Assembly: GCA_947501845.1 (NCBI GenBank)
Contig: CANMXP010000008.1
Span: 144,782 to 208,781 of the forward strand
Direction of reading: 5' to 3'
DNA length: 64,000 nt
Origin: an uncultured Flavobacteriaceae bacterium
Lineage (GTDB): Bacteria > Bacteroidota > Bacteroidia > Flavobacteriales > Flavobacteriaceae
In this document: positions 26,592 through 37,635 of the stretch, in pieces
How positions within the stretch are numbered: position 1 is the stretch's first letter
How the letters are laid out: each line of letters opens with the position of its first letter
Program-made: the position numbers and the translations under genes
Notes under the pieces: generated by a model
The model's input: only the letters and a program-made list of their open reading frames with translations
Told to the model about the DNA's origin: nothing
Database searches by the model: none

Positions 26592-27236
26592 ATGATTTTT
26601 AATAAAGAAACCGCAAAAAAAACAGCCGAAGTATTATTGCAAGTCAACGCGATAAAACTCAGCCCAAATGATCCTTTTACTTGGGCATCGGGATGGAAAT
26701 CTCCAATTTATTGTGATAACCGTATTGTATTATCGTTTCCACTAATTCGTAATTATATTAGCGAAACCATGGGCAAACAAATTGAAAGTCAATACGGAAA
26801 ACCAGATGCCATTGCTGGTGTAGCAACTGGAGCTATTGGCATAGGTATGCTTGTTGCAGATTACTTAGGACTCCCATTTATTTATGTAAGACCAGATGCT
26901 AAAGGGCATGGTAGAAAAAACCAAATAGAGGGTTTTATTGAAGGTGGTCAAAATGTTGTTGTTGTTGAAGATTTAATCAGTACGGGAAAAAGTAGCTTAA
27001 ATGCTGTAAAAGCTTTAAAAGAAGCCCATGTAAACGTAAAAGGCATGATTGCTATTTTTACTTATGGTTTTGATATTGCTTCAGAAAACTTCAATAAAGA
27101 GCATATAGAGCTGCTAACGCTTAGTAACTACGAAAGTTTATTGGAACAAGCTTTAGATACTAATTATATTTCTGAAAAAGAATTAAAGACATTGTCTGAA
27201 TGGAATAGTAACCCTTCAGAATGGAACGCTAATTGA
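26592..27236 (+). CDS. pyrE: Orotate phosphoribosyltransferase
   Basis: A 214-residue enzyme that makes orotidine monophosphate from orotate and PRPP in pyrimidine synthesis. Motifs: FTWASGWKSPIYCDNR at the N-terminus, AGVATGAIGIG, YVRPDAKGHGRKNQIEG in the catalytic loop and the PRPP-binding VVVVEDLISTGKSS. Normal length. The SRPBCC gene follows after 25 bp on the same strand. Confidence 0.96.
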   Translation: MIFNKETAKKTAEVLLQVNAIKLSPNDPFTWASGWKSPIYCDNRIVLSFPLIRNYISETMGKQIESQYGKPDAIAGVATGAIGIGMLVADYLGLPFIYVRPDAKGHGRKNQIEGFIEGGQNVVVVEDLISTGKSSLNAVKALKEAHVNVKGMIAIFTYGFDIASENFNKEHIELLTLSNYESLLEQALDTNYISEKELKTLSEWNSNPSEWNAN

Positions 27237-27261
27237 TATATCATTACTAAAATAAAAATTC

Positions 27262-27657
27262 ATGAAATTAGAATCTCCAAAAATTAACGTTAGCAAATCA
27301 CCTCAAGAGGTATTCGATTTTTTATCTGATGTTAAAAATTTTGAATCTTTAATGCCTGAAAACATTAGTAAGTTTGAAGTTTTAGAAAATGACAAATTTT
27401 TGTTTGCTTTAAAAGGTATGCCAGAAATTATTCTAAAAAAGAAAGAAGCAATAGCTCCAAATAAAATAGTTTTGGGAGCTGCTGGTGGGAAACTAGATTT
27501 TTCACTTACTGGCAATATTGTTGAAGTTAATGAAACTTCTAGTGACGTTCAATTAGAATTTACTGGAGAGTTTAACCCAATGATGGCCATGATGATAAAA
27601 GGACCTATTAGCAAATTTATTGAAACACTGGCTACCAGTATTCCCAATGCTATTTAG
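27262..27657 (+). CDS. SRPBCC-family protein
   Basis: A 131-residue START/SRPBCC-like helix-grip protein: PKINVSKSPQEVFDFLSDV at the start, VQLEFTGEFNPMMAMMIKGP and a long C-terminal helix. Such proteins bind hydrophobic ligands; the ligand is unknown. Likely cotranscribed with pyrE. The stop overlaps the end of the convergent birA gene by 4 bp. Confidence 0.82.
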   Translation: MKLESPKINVSKSPQEVFDFLSDVKNFESLMPENISKFEVLENDKFLFALKGMPEIILKKKEAIAPNKIVLGAAGGKLDFSLTGNIVEVNETSSDVQLEFTGEFNPMMAMMIKGPISKFIETLATSIPNAI

Positions 27658-28385
27658 TATAAAAGTTTAATCGCTTTTAAATCAAACTCCTTTGTAACAT
27701 CATCCTCCAACAATACTTGAAGGTTCCCTGATTGGGAAATCCCTTTTATAAAACCCGAAAAAACAAAGCCTTCCTCATCTTCAAATGTTGAAGGTTTATT
27801 TTTTCTAAACAAGTACGTCTCATAATCGTTTTTTAAAACATTACAATGTCCTTTTTCCAAAAGAAGAAAATAATGTTTTAAATTTTTTAGAATAACGTGA
27901 ACGACTTCATCCAAGTCAAAAACTTTTCCAGATATAATTTTTAACGACGAAGCTTTAGGTAAATTCTTAAATTCAGTTTGATTTACATTTAAACCAATAC
28001 CAATAATAGAGGCATTGATATTATTTTGTTTTATGACATTTTCTATTAAAATGCCACAAATTTTCTTGTCTTCTGACAAAATGTCGTTTGGCCATTTTAC
28101 ACTCAATCGGGAAATTGAAAAAAATTGCAATGTCTTTAATAAAGCTAATGAGGTTGCAACACTTATGTAAAAAGGATGTTCTAAATAAAGTTGAGACAAA
28201 TCCTTAAACACGCTGAATGTAAGATTTTTAGATACTTGAGAGCTCCATACTGTTCCCATTTGTCCACGTCCCTGTGTTTGCTCTTTTGCGATAACTGTTG
28301 TATAATCCTGTACAATTTCTTCAGCACTAAGCTTTCTCAAATAGCTATTTGTAGAATCGATGGCATTAAGTTTGACTATAAGCAT
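27654..28385 (-). CDS. birA: Biotin--[acetyl-CoA-carboxylase] ligase
   Basis: A 243-residue enzyme that biotinylates carboxylase carrier domains. Catalytic motifs: NAIDSTNSYLRKL, the biotinyl-AMP loop QTQGRGQMGTVWSS, LSVKWPNDILSEDKKICGILIE and GIGLNVNQ. It has no N-terminal helix-turn-helix, so it is a monofunctional ligase rather than a repressor. It is divergent from rsfS. Confidence 0.94.
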   Translation of the reverse strand: MLIVKLNAIDSTNSYLRKLSAEEIVQDYTTVIAKEQTQGRGQMGTVWSSQVSKNLTFSVFKDLSQLYLEHPFYISVATSLALLKTLQFFSISRLSVKWPNDILSEDKKICGILIENVIKQNNINASIIGIGLNVNQTEFKNLPKASSLKIISGKVFDLDEVVHVILKNLKHYFLLLEKGHCNVLKNDYETYLFRKNKPSTFEDEEGFVFSGFIKGISQSGNLQVLLEDDVTKEFDLKAIKLLY

Positions 28386-28451
28386 ATAGGAGTTATTGTG
28401 ACAGTATAAAATCTTATGACTATTTTAAAGTATAAAGAACTAAAAAAATAA

Positions 28452-28459
28452 TAACTTTG
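28452..28459 (+). promoter_or_regulatory. -7 box TAACTTTG of the rsfS-ftsH operon
   Basis: TAACTTTG matches TAnnTTTG and lies 19 bases before the rsfS start. No TTG is evident at the -33 position. Confidence 0.5.
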
Positions 28460-28478
28460 CATAAATTAAATAAATTTA

Positions 28479-28850
28479 ATGGCAAAAGAAAATATAAGCA
28501 CAGACCAACTAATTTCTGTAATAATAAATGGCATTGAAGATGTTAAAGGCAATAAAGTAAATATTCTAGATTTAAGAGAGATTGAAAATACGGTTTGTGA
28601 TTACTTTATAATTTGTGAAGGAACTTCAAACACACAAGTAAACGCCATAGTTAATTCAATTCAAAAAAAAGTCAGTAAAGAACTTAAAGATAATCCTTGG
28701 CATACAGAAGGAGTAGATAACGCTGAATGGGTATTAATAGATTATGTAAATGTTGTAGTACATGTATTTCAAAAACACATAAGAGAATATTACGATATTG
28801 AGAGTCTTTGGGGGGACGCAAAAACAACAGTTATAGAAAATAGTTACTAA
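28479..28850 (+). CDS. rsfS: Ribosome silencing factor
   Basis: A 123-residue RsfS/Iojap protein, which binds ribosomal protein L14 and blocks subunit joining in starvation. Signature segments: VNILDLREIENTVCDYFIICEG, EGVDNAEWVLIDYVNVVVHVF and the C-terminal REYYDIESLWGDAK. Full length. It is 9 bp upstream of ftsH, an operon order I recall from other Bacteroidota. Confidence 0.95.
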   Translation: MAKENISTDQLISVIINGIEDVKGNKVNILDLREIENTVCDYFIICEGTSNTQVNAIVNSIQKKVSKELKDNPWHTEGVDNAEWVLIDYVNVVVHVFQKHIREYYDIESLWGDAKTTVIENSY

Positions 28851-28859
28851 AAAATTCAG

Positions 28860-30800
<1,941 letters not shown>

Positions 30801-30833
30801 CTCGATAAGCATATATTTTGTTAAGCTTTTAGC

Positions 30834-30873
30834 AAAAATCTTAAATTAATCGTATGGTTAATTTAAGATTTTT
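30834..30873 (+). terminator. Intrinsic terminator after ftsH
   Basis: A 16-bp perfect stem (arms 30834-30849 and 30858-30873) of AAAAATCTTAAATTAA type, with an 8-base loop, ending in a T run. It separates the rsfS-ftsH operon from the lipid cluster. Confidence 0.9.
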
Positions 30874-30922
30874 TATATTTGATAAACCTCAAAAAGAATT
30901 CTGTTAATAGCAACCCACTTAA

Positions 30923-31531
30923 ATGAGTCTTTTTAGAAAAATTTTTGGTTCTAAGTCTGAGCGTTCAGGGGAAGAATTAAAATCTGACGATAGAGGCAAA
31001 TATATGCCTGAGATAAAACTACCAATAGATGAAAGGTTTACCATAAACTTCAAAGCTAATGGCGGTAAGTTCTTGTATTGTGAGAATTTAAACGAAATAT
31101 TTTCTAACCTAGATCATATTCTTGAAGAAAATAATTGGAAAGAAAAAAAGGCTTTATTGCTTGACGAGAATTTAAAAAATAAATTTAAAAACTCTAACCT
31201 TAAAGGTACAAATAAGATAAATGAATCAACTTTTTTGCTAACTACCTGCGAAAATCTTATTGCAAACGACGGATCATTACTTATTTCTTCAAAGCAAATT
31301 TTCGAAAAAAAACTTCCTGAATTACCTGTAAATTTTATTGTATTTGCTACAACAAGTCAGATTGTTGAAAATATTGGGGAAGGTTTACGTGGTATAAAAT
31401 CTAAAAACAGGCAAAAAATCCCGACTAATATTACAACCATAAAACATTTTAAATCCAACGACGAAAAAGATTTTCTGAGTTATGGTAGTAGTGCAAAAAA
31501 TCTTTACCTACTACTTTTAGAAGATTTATAG
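30923..31531 (+). CDS. LUD-domain (LutC/YkgG-like) protein
   Basis: A 202-residue protein. After a charged N-terminus, residues 60-200 fit the LUD fold: ENNWKEKKALLLDENLK, STFLLTTCENLIANDGSLLI, VNFIVFATTSQIVENIGEG. In LutC relatives this fold takes part in lactate oxidation, but the isolated flavobacterial version next to cdsA has no known role. Its stop is 1 bp from the cdsA start, so they form one operon. Confidence 0.8.
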   Translation: MSLFRKIFGSKSERSGEELKSDDRGKYMPEIKLPIDERFTINFKANGGKFLYCENLNEIFSNLDHILEENNWKEKKALLLDENLKNKFKNSNLKGTNKINESTFLLTTCENLIANDGSLLISSKQIFEKKLPELPVNFIVFATTSQIVENIGEGLRGIKSKNRQKIPTNITTIKHFKSNDEKDFLSYGSSAKNLYLLLLEDL

Positions 31532-31532
31532 A

Positions 31533-32354
31533 ATGAAAGAAATCCTTATTCGATCACTTTCTGGGCTACTCTACGTCTTGCTACTAATTTTGTGCCTAAA
31601 TTACGAACAGTTATTAATAGCGCTTTTCTTTATTTTTGGTTTGATTTGTTTGGGAGAATTTAAAAAACTTATCCAACTTAAAAGTTATATACCCTACTTT
31701 ATCTTTATTGCTCTTTATGCTGTTTTTGGGTATTGGCAATCGGTATTAAACACTGATGCAGGATTAGATGAAGCTACTCAAATACTTATGGTACTTACCA
31801 TTTTTGTTGAGTTATTTTTAATAAAAGATTTATTTTCAGAAAAAACAATCCCACTCTTTGCTTCAAAGCGTTTTATTCTCACTACTTTTTATTTATCGAG
31901 TGCTTTTGTATTCTTAATTTTAATAGCTAATTATCATGAGAACTACGATCCGAATATATTATTGGGGTCTTTTATTTTGGTTTGGGTAAATGATTCATTC
32001 GCCTATTTAGTTGGTAAAAATTTTGGAAAACAAAAGCTTTTTGAAAAAATATCACCTAAAAAAACAGTAGAAGGTTTTCTTGGTGGATTATTTTTTTCGT
32101 GTGTGGCAAGCTATTTTATTGCTACCTTTACAGAGCTATTAGGCTTTACAAGTTGGCTAATTTTAAGTATTATTATTAGTGTATTTGGAACTTTAGGAGA
32201 CTTGATAGAATCTAAATTTAAAAGGCAAGCTAATGTTAAAGATAGTGGCGTTATCATGCCTGGTCATGGTGGATTATTAGATCGGTTAGACAGCATTATT
32301 TTTGCAGCACCATTTATATATTTATTTTTAAGAATTATACAATATGTTTCATAA
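31533..32354 (+). CDS. cdsA: Phosphatidate cytidylyltransferase (CDP-diglyceride synthase)
   Basis: A 273-residue inner-membrane enzyme that makes CDP-diacylglycerol, the branch point of phospholipid synthesis. It has seven or eight hydrophobic segments and the CdsA signature near the C-terminus, SKFKRQANVKDSGVIMPGHG followed by GLLDRLDS, with SPKKTVEGFLGG before it. It overlaps psd by 11 bp. Confidence 0.95.
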   Translation: MKEILIRSLSGLLYVLLLILCLNYEQLLIALFFIFGLICLGEFKKLIQLKSYIPYFIFIALYAVFGYWQSVLNTDAGLDEATQILMVLTIFVELFLIKDLFSEKTIPLFASKRFILTTFYLSSAFVFLILIANYHENYDPNILLGSFILVWVNDSFAYLVGKNFGKQKLFEKISPKKTVEGFLGGLFFSCVASYFIATFTELLGFTSWLILSIIISVFGTLGDLIESKFKRQANVKDSGVIMPGHGGLLDRLDSIIFAAPFIYLFLRIIQYVS

Positions 32355-32994
32355 AGAAGGCCATAAAATTATACTTATAACTTTTGTAATTATTATTGCA
32401 TCTTTTCTATTGGTTGACAATTTTATTGGAATTCAATGGTTAAGAACCCTTATTCTGATCACTTTATTGGTGTTTTTAATACTTATACTTCAGTTTTTTA
32501 GAAACCCGAAACGCAACACATCACTTAACAACAAACAAGTAGTTTCACCTGTTGATGGTAAGGTCGTTGTTATTGAAGAAGTTTTCGAAAAAGAATACTT
32601 TAAAGAAAAACGGTTGCAAGTTAGCGTATTTATGTCTCCAATAAATGTTCATGTAACACGTTATCCAATTGGAGGTAATGTTATTTTTAGTAAATACCAT
32701 CCAGGCAAATATTTAGTGGCATGGCACCCCAAAGCAAGCGAAGAAAATGAACGTACTACGGTTGTGGTTGAAAATGAGACTTATGGCAAAGTACTGTATA
32801 GGCAAATTGCAGGTGCCTTGGCAAAACGCATAGTAAACTATGCCAAACTAAACGATAAGGCTGTGCAAGGTGGAGATTCTGGTTTTATAAAATTTGGCTC
32901 TAGAGTCGATTTATATTTACCTTTAGACACAAATATTAAAGTCCAGCTTAACCAAAAAGTTCGTGGTGGCGAAAGTGTTATTGCAGAAGTTTAA
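32344..32994 (+). CDS. psd: Phosphatidylserine decarboxylase (short, Asd-like type)
   Basis: A 216-residue pyruvoyl enzyme that decarboxylates phosphatidylserine to phosphatidylethanolamine at the inner membrane. Two N-terminal membrane helices (about residues 9-48) precede the core: SPVDGKVVVIEEV, the His-containing MSPINVHVTRYPIGG, and the self-cleavage region GFIKFGSRVDLYLP, where chain cleavage before Ser creates the pyruvoyl group. The length fits the short class. It overlaps cdsA at its start and the ACBP gene by 1 bp at its end. Confidence 0.93.
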   Translation: MFHKEGHKIILITFVIIIASFLLVDNFIGIQWLRTLILITLLVFLILILQFFRNPKRNTSLNNKQVVSPVDGKVVVIEEVFEKEYFKEKRLQVSVFMSPINVHVTRYPIGGNVIFSKYHPGKYLVAWHPKASEENERTTVVVENETYGKVLYRQIAGALAKRIVNYAKLNDKAVQGGDSGFIKFGSRVDLYLPLDTNIKVQLNQKVRGGESVIAEV

Positions 32995-33260
32995 TGACCG
33001 ATAAAGATTTAGATATAGAGTTTCAAAATGCTGTTAGCAGAGTAAATGCGCATACCAAACCTTTTCCTGCAGATACGCTATTAAAGCTTTATGCTTACTA
33101 CAAAAAAGCTACCAATGACTACGGCAGGCCTAAAAGCAAAAAACCTATAATCAATGCCTTTAAAACTAATGCGCTATTTCAAGCCAAAGACATTAGCGAA
33201 GACCAAGCTAAACGCCTGTATATAGACTTGGTGAATAGCTATTTTTTGTATAGGGAGTAA
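32994..33260 (+). CDS. Acyl-CoA-binding protein
   Basis: An 88-residue four-helix acyl-CoA-binding protein, a family best known from eukaryotes. Characteristic residues: FQNAVSRVNAHTKPFPADTLLKLYAYYKKAT, here seen as its two halves, with Tyr/Lys pairs that bind the CoA head, then NAFKTNALFQAKDISEDQAK. It probably buffers or delivers acyl-CoA for the neighbouring phospholipid genes. Its start shares one base with the psd stop. Confidence 0.9.
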   Translation: MTDKDLDIEFQNAVSRVNAHTKPFPADTLLKLYAYYKKATNDYGRPKSKKPIINAFKTNALFQAKDISEDQAKRLYIDLVNSYFLYRE

Positions 33261-33334
33261 AACTATATTCTGACCTTCATTGAGAACCTCATAAAATTTA
33301 TAAAAAATAGATAAAATTTCAATAAAATAAAGCT

Positions 33335-33410
33335 TGTCACCTTGAGCGCAATCGAAAGGTCTTAAAAATTAAGTTGTTTTAATTAAGTTTTGACTGCGCT
33401 CAACCTGACA
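33335..33410. repeat. Composite inverted repeat (REPIN-like) downstream of the ACBP gene
   Basis: Left end TGTCACCTTGAGCGCAATCG (33335-33354), right end TGACTGCGCTCAACCTGACA (33391-33410). TGTCA pairs with TGACA and TTGAGCGCA with TGCGCTCAA, so the 76-bp unit can fold into one long hairpin with an AT-rich loop. A typical flavobacterial TTGAGCGCA repeat. The rest of the 33261-33560 gap shows no gene. Confidence 0.75.
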
Positions 33411-33560
33411 TTTAAATACAAGTAACTGATTTTCATTTAAATAAAACTGAACTTATATAGAAACTCACGTTAACTTATTACTTTCATAAGTAGATTTCTA
33501 CTTTACCGAAACAAATTCGGCACAAGCGCAAGAATCATAAAACAGTATTTTTAAACAGCA

Positions 33561-33595
33561 AATAAAAAGCCCATCAACAAATGTTGACAGGCTTT
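33561..33595 (-). terminator. Intrinsic terminator of secDF
   Basis: Arms AAAGCC..TCAAC and GTTGA..GGCTTT, with a two-base internal mismatch. Read on the minus strand it ends in TTTTTATT. It may also stop plus-strand readthrough. Confidence 0.8.
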
Positions 33596-33623
33596 CTTGA
33601 AGAAAAATAATTTAAGTTAGTTT

Positions 33624-36617
33624 TTATTTCTTCTTCTTATCTTCTAGTTTTTGAACGGTATCATACATGATTGGTGTTGCAATAAATAAAGATGAATAGG
33701 TACCTACTATAACACCTACAATTAAGGCAAACATAAAGCCTCTAATAGAGTCTCCACCAAAAATAAAGATTGCTAATAACACCACTAAAGTCGTTAAAGA
33801 CGTATTTAACGTTCTACTTAATGTACTACTAAGTGATACATTTACAACACGATTAAACTCCCAGTTAGCATGGTCATTAAAGAACTCACGAATTCTATCA
33901 AACACAACCACGGTATCATTTAACGAATAACCAATAACCGTTAAAATAGCTGCAATAAATGCTTGATCTATTTCCATGTTAAATGGCATAAACTTATAAG
34001 TTAAAGAGAATATCCCTAATACAATTAACACATCATGGAATACTGCTGCAACCGCTCCCAAAGAGAATTGCCATCTTTTAAAACGAATTAAAATATAAAG
34101 GAATACTACTATTAAAGATCCTAAGATCGCCCAAACAGAATCTTTTTTAATATCATCTGCAATAGTTGGGCTTACTTTATAGTATTTCATTAAACCAACA
34201 GTTTTAGTATCTGAATCGCTAATAAAATCTTCATAAGACATACCATCTAAATGCGATTGTAATGCTTCAAATAACGACTTTCTAATCGCTTCATCAACCT
34301 CTGCTCCTGTCTCATTAACTTTATATTTTGTTGTAATTTTTAATTGATTGGCATCTCCAAAAGTTTTAGCATCTGCACTAGCAAAAACTTCTGGTTTTGA
34401 TAAAATATTTGTGATTTCTGAAGCGCTAACATCTTGAGCAAAACGCACCTGGTATGTTCTTCCTCCAACAAAATCGACACCTTGATCTAAACTATTAGTA
34501 AATAACGATCCTAAACTCAATACAATAAAGGCTCCTGAAATGATATAAGCTATTTTACGTTTCTGCAAAAATTCGATGCTTATATTTCTGAAAAGTTTTT
34601 TTGTAACAGCTGTAGAAAAATCTAATTGCCCACCTTTATTAGCATACCAATCAATTAACAATCTAGTAATAAATATTGCTGTAAACAAAGAAGTTCCAAT
34701 ACCTATTAATAAAGTAGTTGCAAATCCTTTAATTGGTCCAGAACCAAACATAAATAAAATTAATGCTGTTAATCCCGTTGTAATGTTCGCATCTAGGATA
34801 GATGATAAGGCATTACTAAATCCATCTTTAATAGCTTCTTTTTGTCCTTTTCCTTTTGTTAACTCTTCTCGAATACGCTCAAAAATAAGCACGTTTGCAT
34901 CTACAGACATCCCTATGGTTAATACGATACCTGCAATACCTGGTAAAGTTAACACAGCGCCTAATCCTGATAAAATACCAAAGATTAACAATATGTTTAA
35001 TAACATCGCAACATCGGCAAAACCACCTGCTTTACCATAATAAAATACCATCCAGATTAACACTAATGTCAATGCAATTAAGAATGATGTTGTACCACTA
35101 TCAATAGACTCTTGACCAAGAGATGGTCCAACGACTTCACTTTGAATAATATCTGCAGATGCCGGTAATTTACCTGCACGTAATACATTTGCTAAATCGA
35201 CTGCCTCATTTAATGTGAAACTTCCAGAAATTGAAGAATTCCCACCTGCTATAGGCCCTGTTGTAACCCCTGGTGCCGAATATACAATATCATCTAAAAC
35301 GATAGCTATTTGGCTTTGTTGATTATAAGCCTTACCTGTCATTTCTTCCCAGATCTTAGCGCCTTTTGCATTCATTTGCATAGAAACTTCTGACTTACCT
35401 GACGGTCCAAATTGATTACGGGCATCTACAATAACGGCTCCGCTTAATTGAGGGGTATTATCTCTATTCCCAACTAAAGCATATAAATCTACTATTTCAC
35501 TATCTTTTTCTGGTTTCCCAAAAACAAATTTAGCATAACGTTGCTCCGCAGGAAGTAAAGCTCTTACCTCTGGTCTGTTTAAATAATCAAGAAGTATTTC
35601 TTTATCTTTAATTTCGAACCTTCCAAGAATAGGACCTCCTTGATAGCCTGGCCCTCTATATAAATCAAGAATAGGATTGTTTTCAGATTCAACAGCTGTA
35701 GAGTCTGTTGTTGCATCCCCTAAAAGATCGTCAATGGTATCATCTTCTGCACTTTCTCCATCTTGTGGTTCTTGTGCTTCTTCTTCTATTGATTCAGGTT
35801 TAACAGATTCTTTTAAAATTTCATTCGCCTGTGCCAAAAAGCCAAAAAATTGCTCGCCTTTATAGGCATCCCAAAACTCTAGTTGTGCTGTATTTTGTAG
35901 TAATCTTATAGCACGTTCTTTATCTTTAACACCAGGTAATTCAACCAAAATACGACCTGAATTACCAAGACGCTGAATGGTAGGCTGTGTTACACCAAAC
36001 TCATCAATACGCTTACGTAATACTTCAAAAGCCGATACTATGGATTCATCTACTTTTTGCCCTATAACTTGTTTAACCTCGTCATCAGACATGTTACTAT
36101 TAATTTCGCCATCTAGATCTTTTGTGTAAAAAATATCTGGTGATGCTAATTTTGTGTCACCTTTTATAGCATCAAAAGCTCTGAAAAAAGATTCTAAATA
36201 AGACTCTTGAGCATCTTTCTGAAGCTCTTCCGCATCATCTAAAGCTTTATTAAATGCAGGGTCTTTACTTTTATTAGCCAAGCCCTCCAAAATATCTCTT
36301 ACAGATATTTGTAAAGTCACACTAACTCCACCCTTAAGATCCAGACCTAATGGCATGGCTTTTTCTTTTACTTGGTTATAAGTGAATTTGGAGATACCTA
36401 GATTGAAAACAGTATCGGTTGCTATAGATTCTAAATAACTAACTTCTTCCTGGCTTCTCTTAGCTCGATAATCAGCGTCTGTTTCAGGAATTTTATTGAT
36501 AGCCAACTCCTCGGCATTACTTTCTATTTGATTTGCTTTGAATGTAAATGATAATTGGTAGATACTTACCAATCCGAACAAAACTGCAAATAGTTTTACT
36601 AATCCTTTATTTTGCAT
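33624..36617 (-). CDS. secDF: Fused protein translocase subunit SecDF
   Basis: A 997-residue inner-membrane protein combining SecD and SecF, which uses the proton gradient to help pull exported proteins from SecYEG. The SecD part has GLDLKGGVSVTLQIS near residue 90, a large periplasmic domain with a low-complexity acidic insert (PESIEEEAQEPQDGESAEDD) and GMSVDANVLIFERIREEL. The SecF part has GVDFVGGRTYQVRF and GYSLNDTVVVFDRIREF. The fusion is usual in Bacteroidota. A good promoter lies upstream (36655-36685). Confidence 0.96.
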   Translation of the reverse strand: MQNKGLVKLFAVLFGLVSIYQLSFTFKANQIESNAEELAINKIPETDADYRAKRSQEEVSYLESIATDTVFNLGISKFTYNQVKEKAMPLGLDLKGGVSVTLQISVRDILEGLANKSKDPAFNKALDDAEELQKDAQESYLESFFRAFDAIKGDTKLASPDIFYTKDLDGEINSNMSDDEVKQVIGQKVDESIVSAFEVLRKRIDEFGVTQPTIQRLGNSGRILVELPGVKDKERAIRLLQNTAQLEFWDAYKGEQFFGFLAQANEILKESVKPESIEEEAQEPQDGESAEDDTIDDLLGDATTDSTAVESENNPILDLYRGPGYQGGPILGRFEIKDKEILLDYLNRPEVRALLPAEQRYAKFVFGKPEKDSEIVDLYALVGNRDNTPQLSGAVIVDARNQFGPSGKSEVSMQMNAKGAKIWEEMTGKAYNQQSQIAIVLDDIVYSAPGVTTGPIAGGNSSISGSFTLNEAVDLANVLRAGKLPASADIIQSEVVGPSLGQESIDSGTTSFLIALTLVLIWMVFYYGKAGGFADVAMLLNILLIFGILSGLGAVLTLPGIAGIVLTIGMSVDANVLIFERIREELTKGKGQKEAIKDGFSNALSSILDANITTGLTALILFMFGSGPIKGFATTLLIGIGTSLFTAIFITRLLIDWYANKGGQLDFSTAVTKKLFRNISIEFLQKRKIAYIISGAFIVLSLGSLFTNSLDQGVDFVGGRTYQVRFAQDVSASEITNILSKPEVFASADAKTFGDANQLKITTKYKVNETGAEVDEAIRKSLFEALQSHLDGMSYEDFISDSDTKTVGLMKYYKVSPTIADDIKKDSVWAILGSLIVVFLYILIRFKRWQFSLGAVAAVFHDVLIVLGIFSLTYKFMPFNMEIDQAFIAAILTVIGYSLNDTVVVFDRIREFFNDHANWEFNRVVNVSLSSTLSRTLNTSLTTLVVLLAIFIFGGDSIRGFMFALIVGVIVGTYSSLFIATPIMYDTVQKLEDKKKK

Positions 36618-36654
36618 TTTTATATTATTTTTTTGGTCAATTTTTTAAAACGAG

Positions 36655-36685
36655 CAAATGTATAGTTTACTCAATATTTTGACAA
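36655..36685 (-). promoter_or_regulatory. Promoter of secDF
   Basis: On the minus strand, TTG, a 20-bp spacer, then TACATTTG. Both the -33 and -7 elements match the Bacteroidota housekeeping consensus, about 38 bases before the secDF start codon. Confidence 0.65.
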
Positions 36686-36863
36686 TTATTTTTTGTGATT
36701 TATATAAGGTGACTCCTTGTTATTGTTTTCAAATAAATGATAAAACAGCCTTATGTTTTTTTGAGACATGCTTTTTAGTGTTATGTTTCTTTTCCTAGGA
36801 TATTGTCATACCTCTTGTTTAAAAGAAAAAAGCATTTAAGTAATTTAGGGAAAGATTTTCCCT

Positions 36864-37475
36864 TTAAGAAGTTGGTCCTGCTCTTACATCAGGAACACTA
36901 TGCGACATATCATCTATTGAAATTGTAATATGTCTACGTACTTTATAGGCTACTTCAACAATCTTATCCCTATCACTACTATCTATTTTACCTATGTATA
37001 GATTAGGATTAGAAAATCGATCGTATTCATGTTTTAACTCTGCGACGTATGTTCCATTTAAGTCAGATGTTCCATCTGTTCCTTTTTGGATTTCATATAC
37101 ATCTAAGCTATAGCCATTTTTGTTTTCTCCAGTAGGAAACTCAGTATCTTCTTTATCTTGACTAAACGGAGCGTAATCAAGTTCTATTTTTTTTTCTTCG
37201 GAAAATATTTTTTTAATACTGGCTACATTAACATCACTGTAGTATGTGATTCTTAGCCTTCCATCTTCTTTCTCTCCTACTTGTATATTATCTACACCTA
37301 AAGTCTGCAATTGTTTCTTTACAACTGCAATGGCATCTTTAACCTCATCTGAACTCACCTCATCATAGACGAATTCCATAACAATTTCCTGATTTGGTAC
37401 AGAAATTTGCTTCTGGCAAACACCTAATAAAGTGAGGGCAATGATTAAAGTACTAAAGTACCATTTCGCTTTCAT
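36864..37475 (-). CDS. Secreted hypothetical protein with a SecD-P1-like segment
   Basis: A 203-residue protein with an N-terminal signal peptide (residues 1-20). Residues about 42-100 (VKDAIAVVKKQLQTLGVDNI, then LRITYYSDVNVASIKKIFSE) follow the same helix-strand-strand-helix pattern as the SecD periplasmic domain next door (VLRKRIDEFGVTQPTIQRLG, then ILVELPGVKDKERAIRLL). The rest is unassigned. It lies between mdh and secDF on the same strand. Homology to SecD is my inference from pattern only. Confidence 0.65.
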   Translation of the reverse strand: MKAKWYFSTLIIALTLLGVCQKQISVPNQEIVMEFVYDEVSSDEVKDAIAVVKKQLQTLGVDNIQVGEKEDGRLRITYYSDVNVASIKKIFSEEKKIELDYAPFSQDKEDTEFPTGENKNGYSLDVYEIQKGTDGTSDLNGTYVAELKHEYDRFSNPNLYIGKIDSSDRDKIVEVAYKVRRHITISIDDMSHSVPDVRAGPTS

Positions 37476-37572
37476 GCGTGTATATCTATCGTTTTTAAGT
37501 GGTCATACAACATCCATCAAATAGGCTCTTCAAATATTAAAGGCATTGTTATGAATGTTTCAATCCCCAAAT

Positions 37573-37607
37573 ATAAAAAATAAAGACTGTATTTCTACAG
37601 TCTTTAT
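37573..37607 (-). terminator. Intrinsic terminator of mdh
   Basis: A 12-bp stem, ATAAAGACTGTA / TACAGTCTTTAT, with loop TTTC; on the minus strand it runs into TTTTTT. Confidence 0.88.
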
Positions 37608-37635
37608 ATAAATATCTATTTTATAGTATTGAATA

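Noticed and set aside
34576..35040. 154-codon plus-strand ORF inside secDF
   Set aside because: Antisense shadow of a strongly conserved membrane-protein gene; its translation is a low-complexity mirror without domain features.
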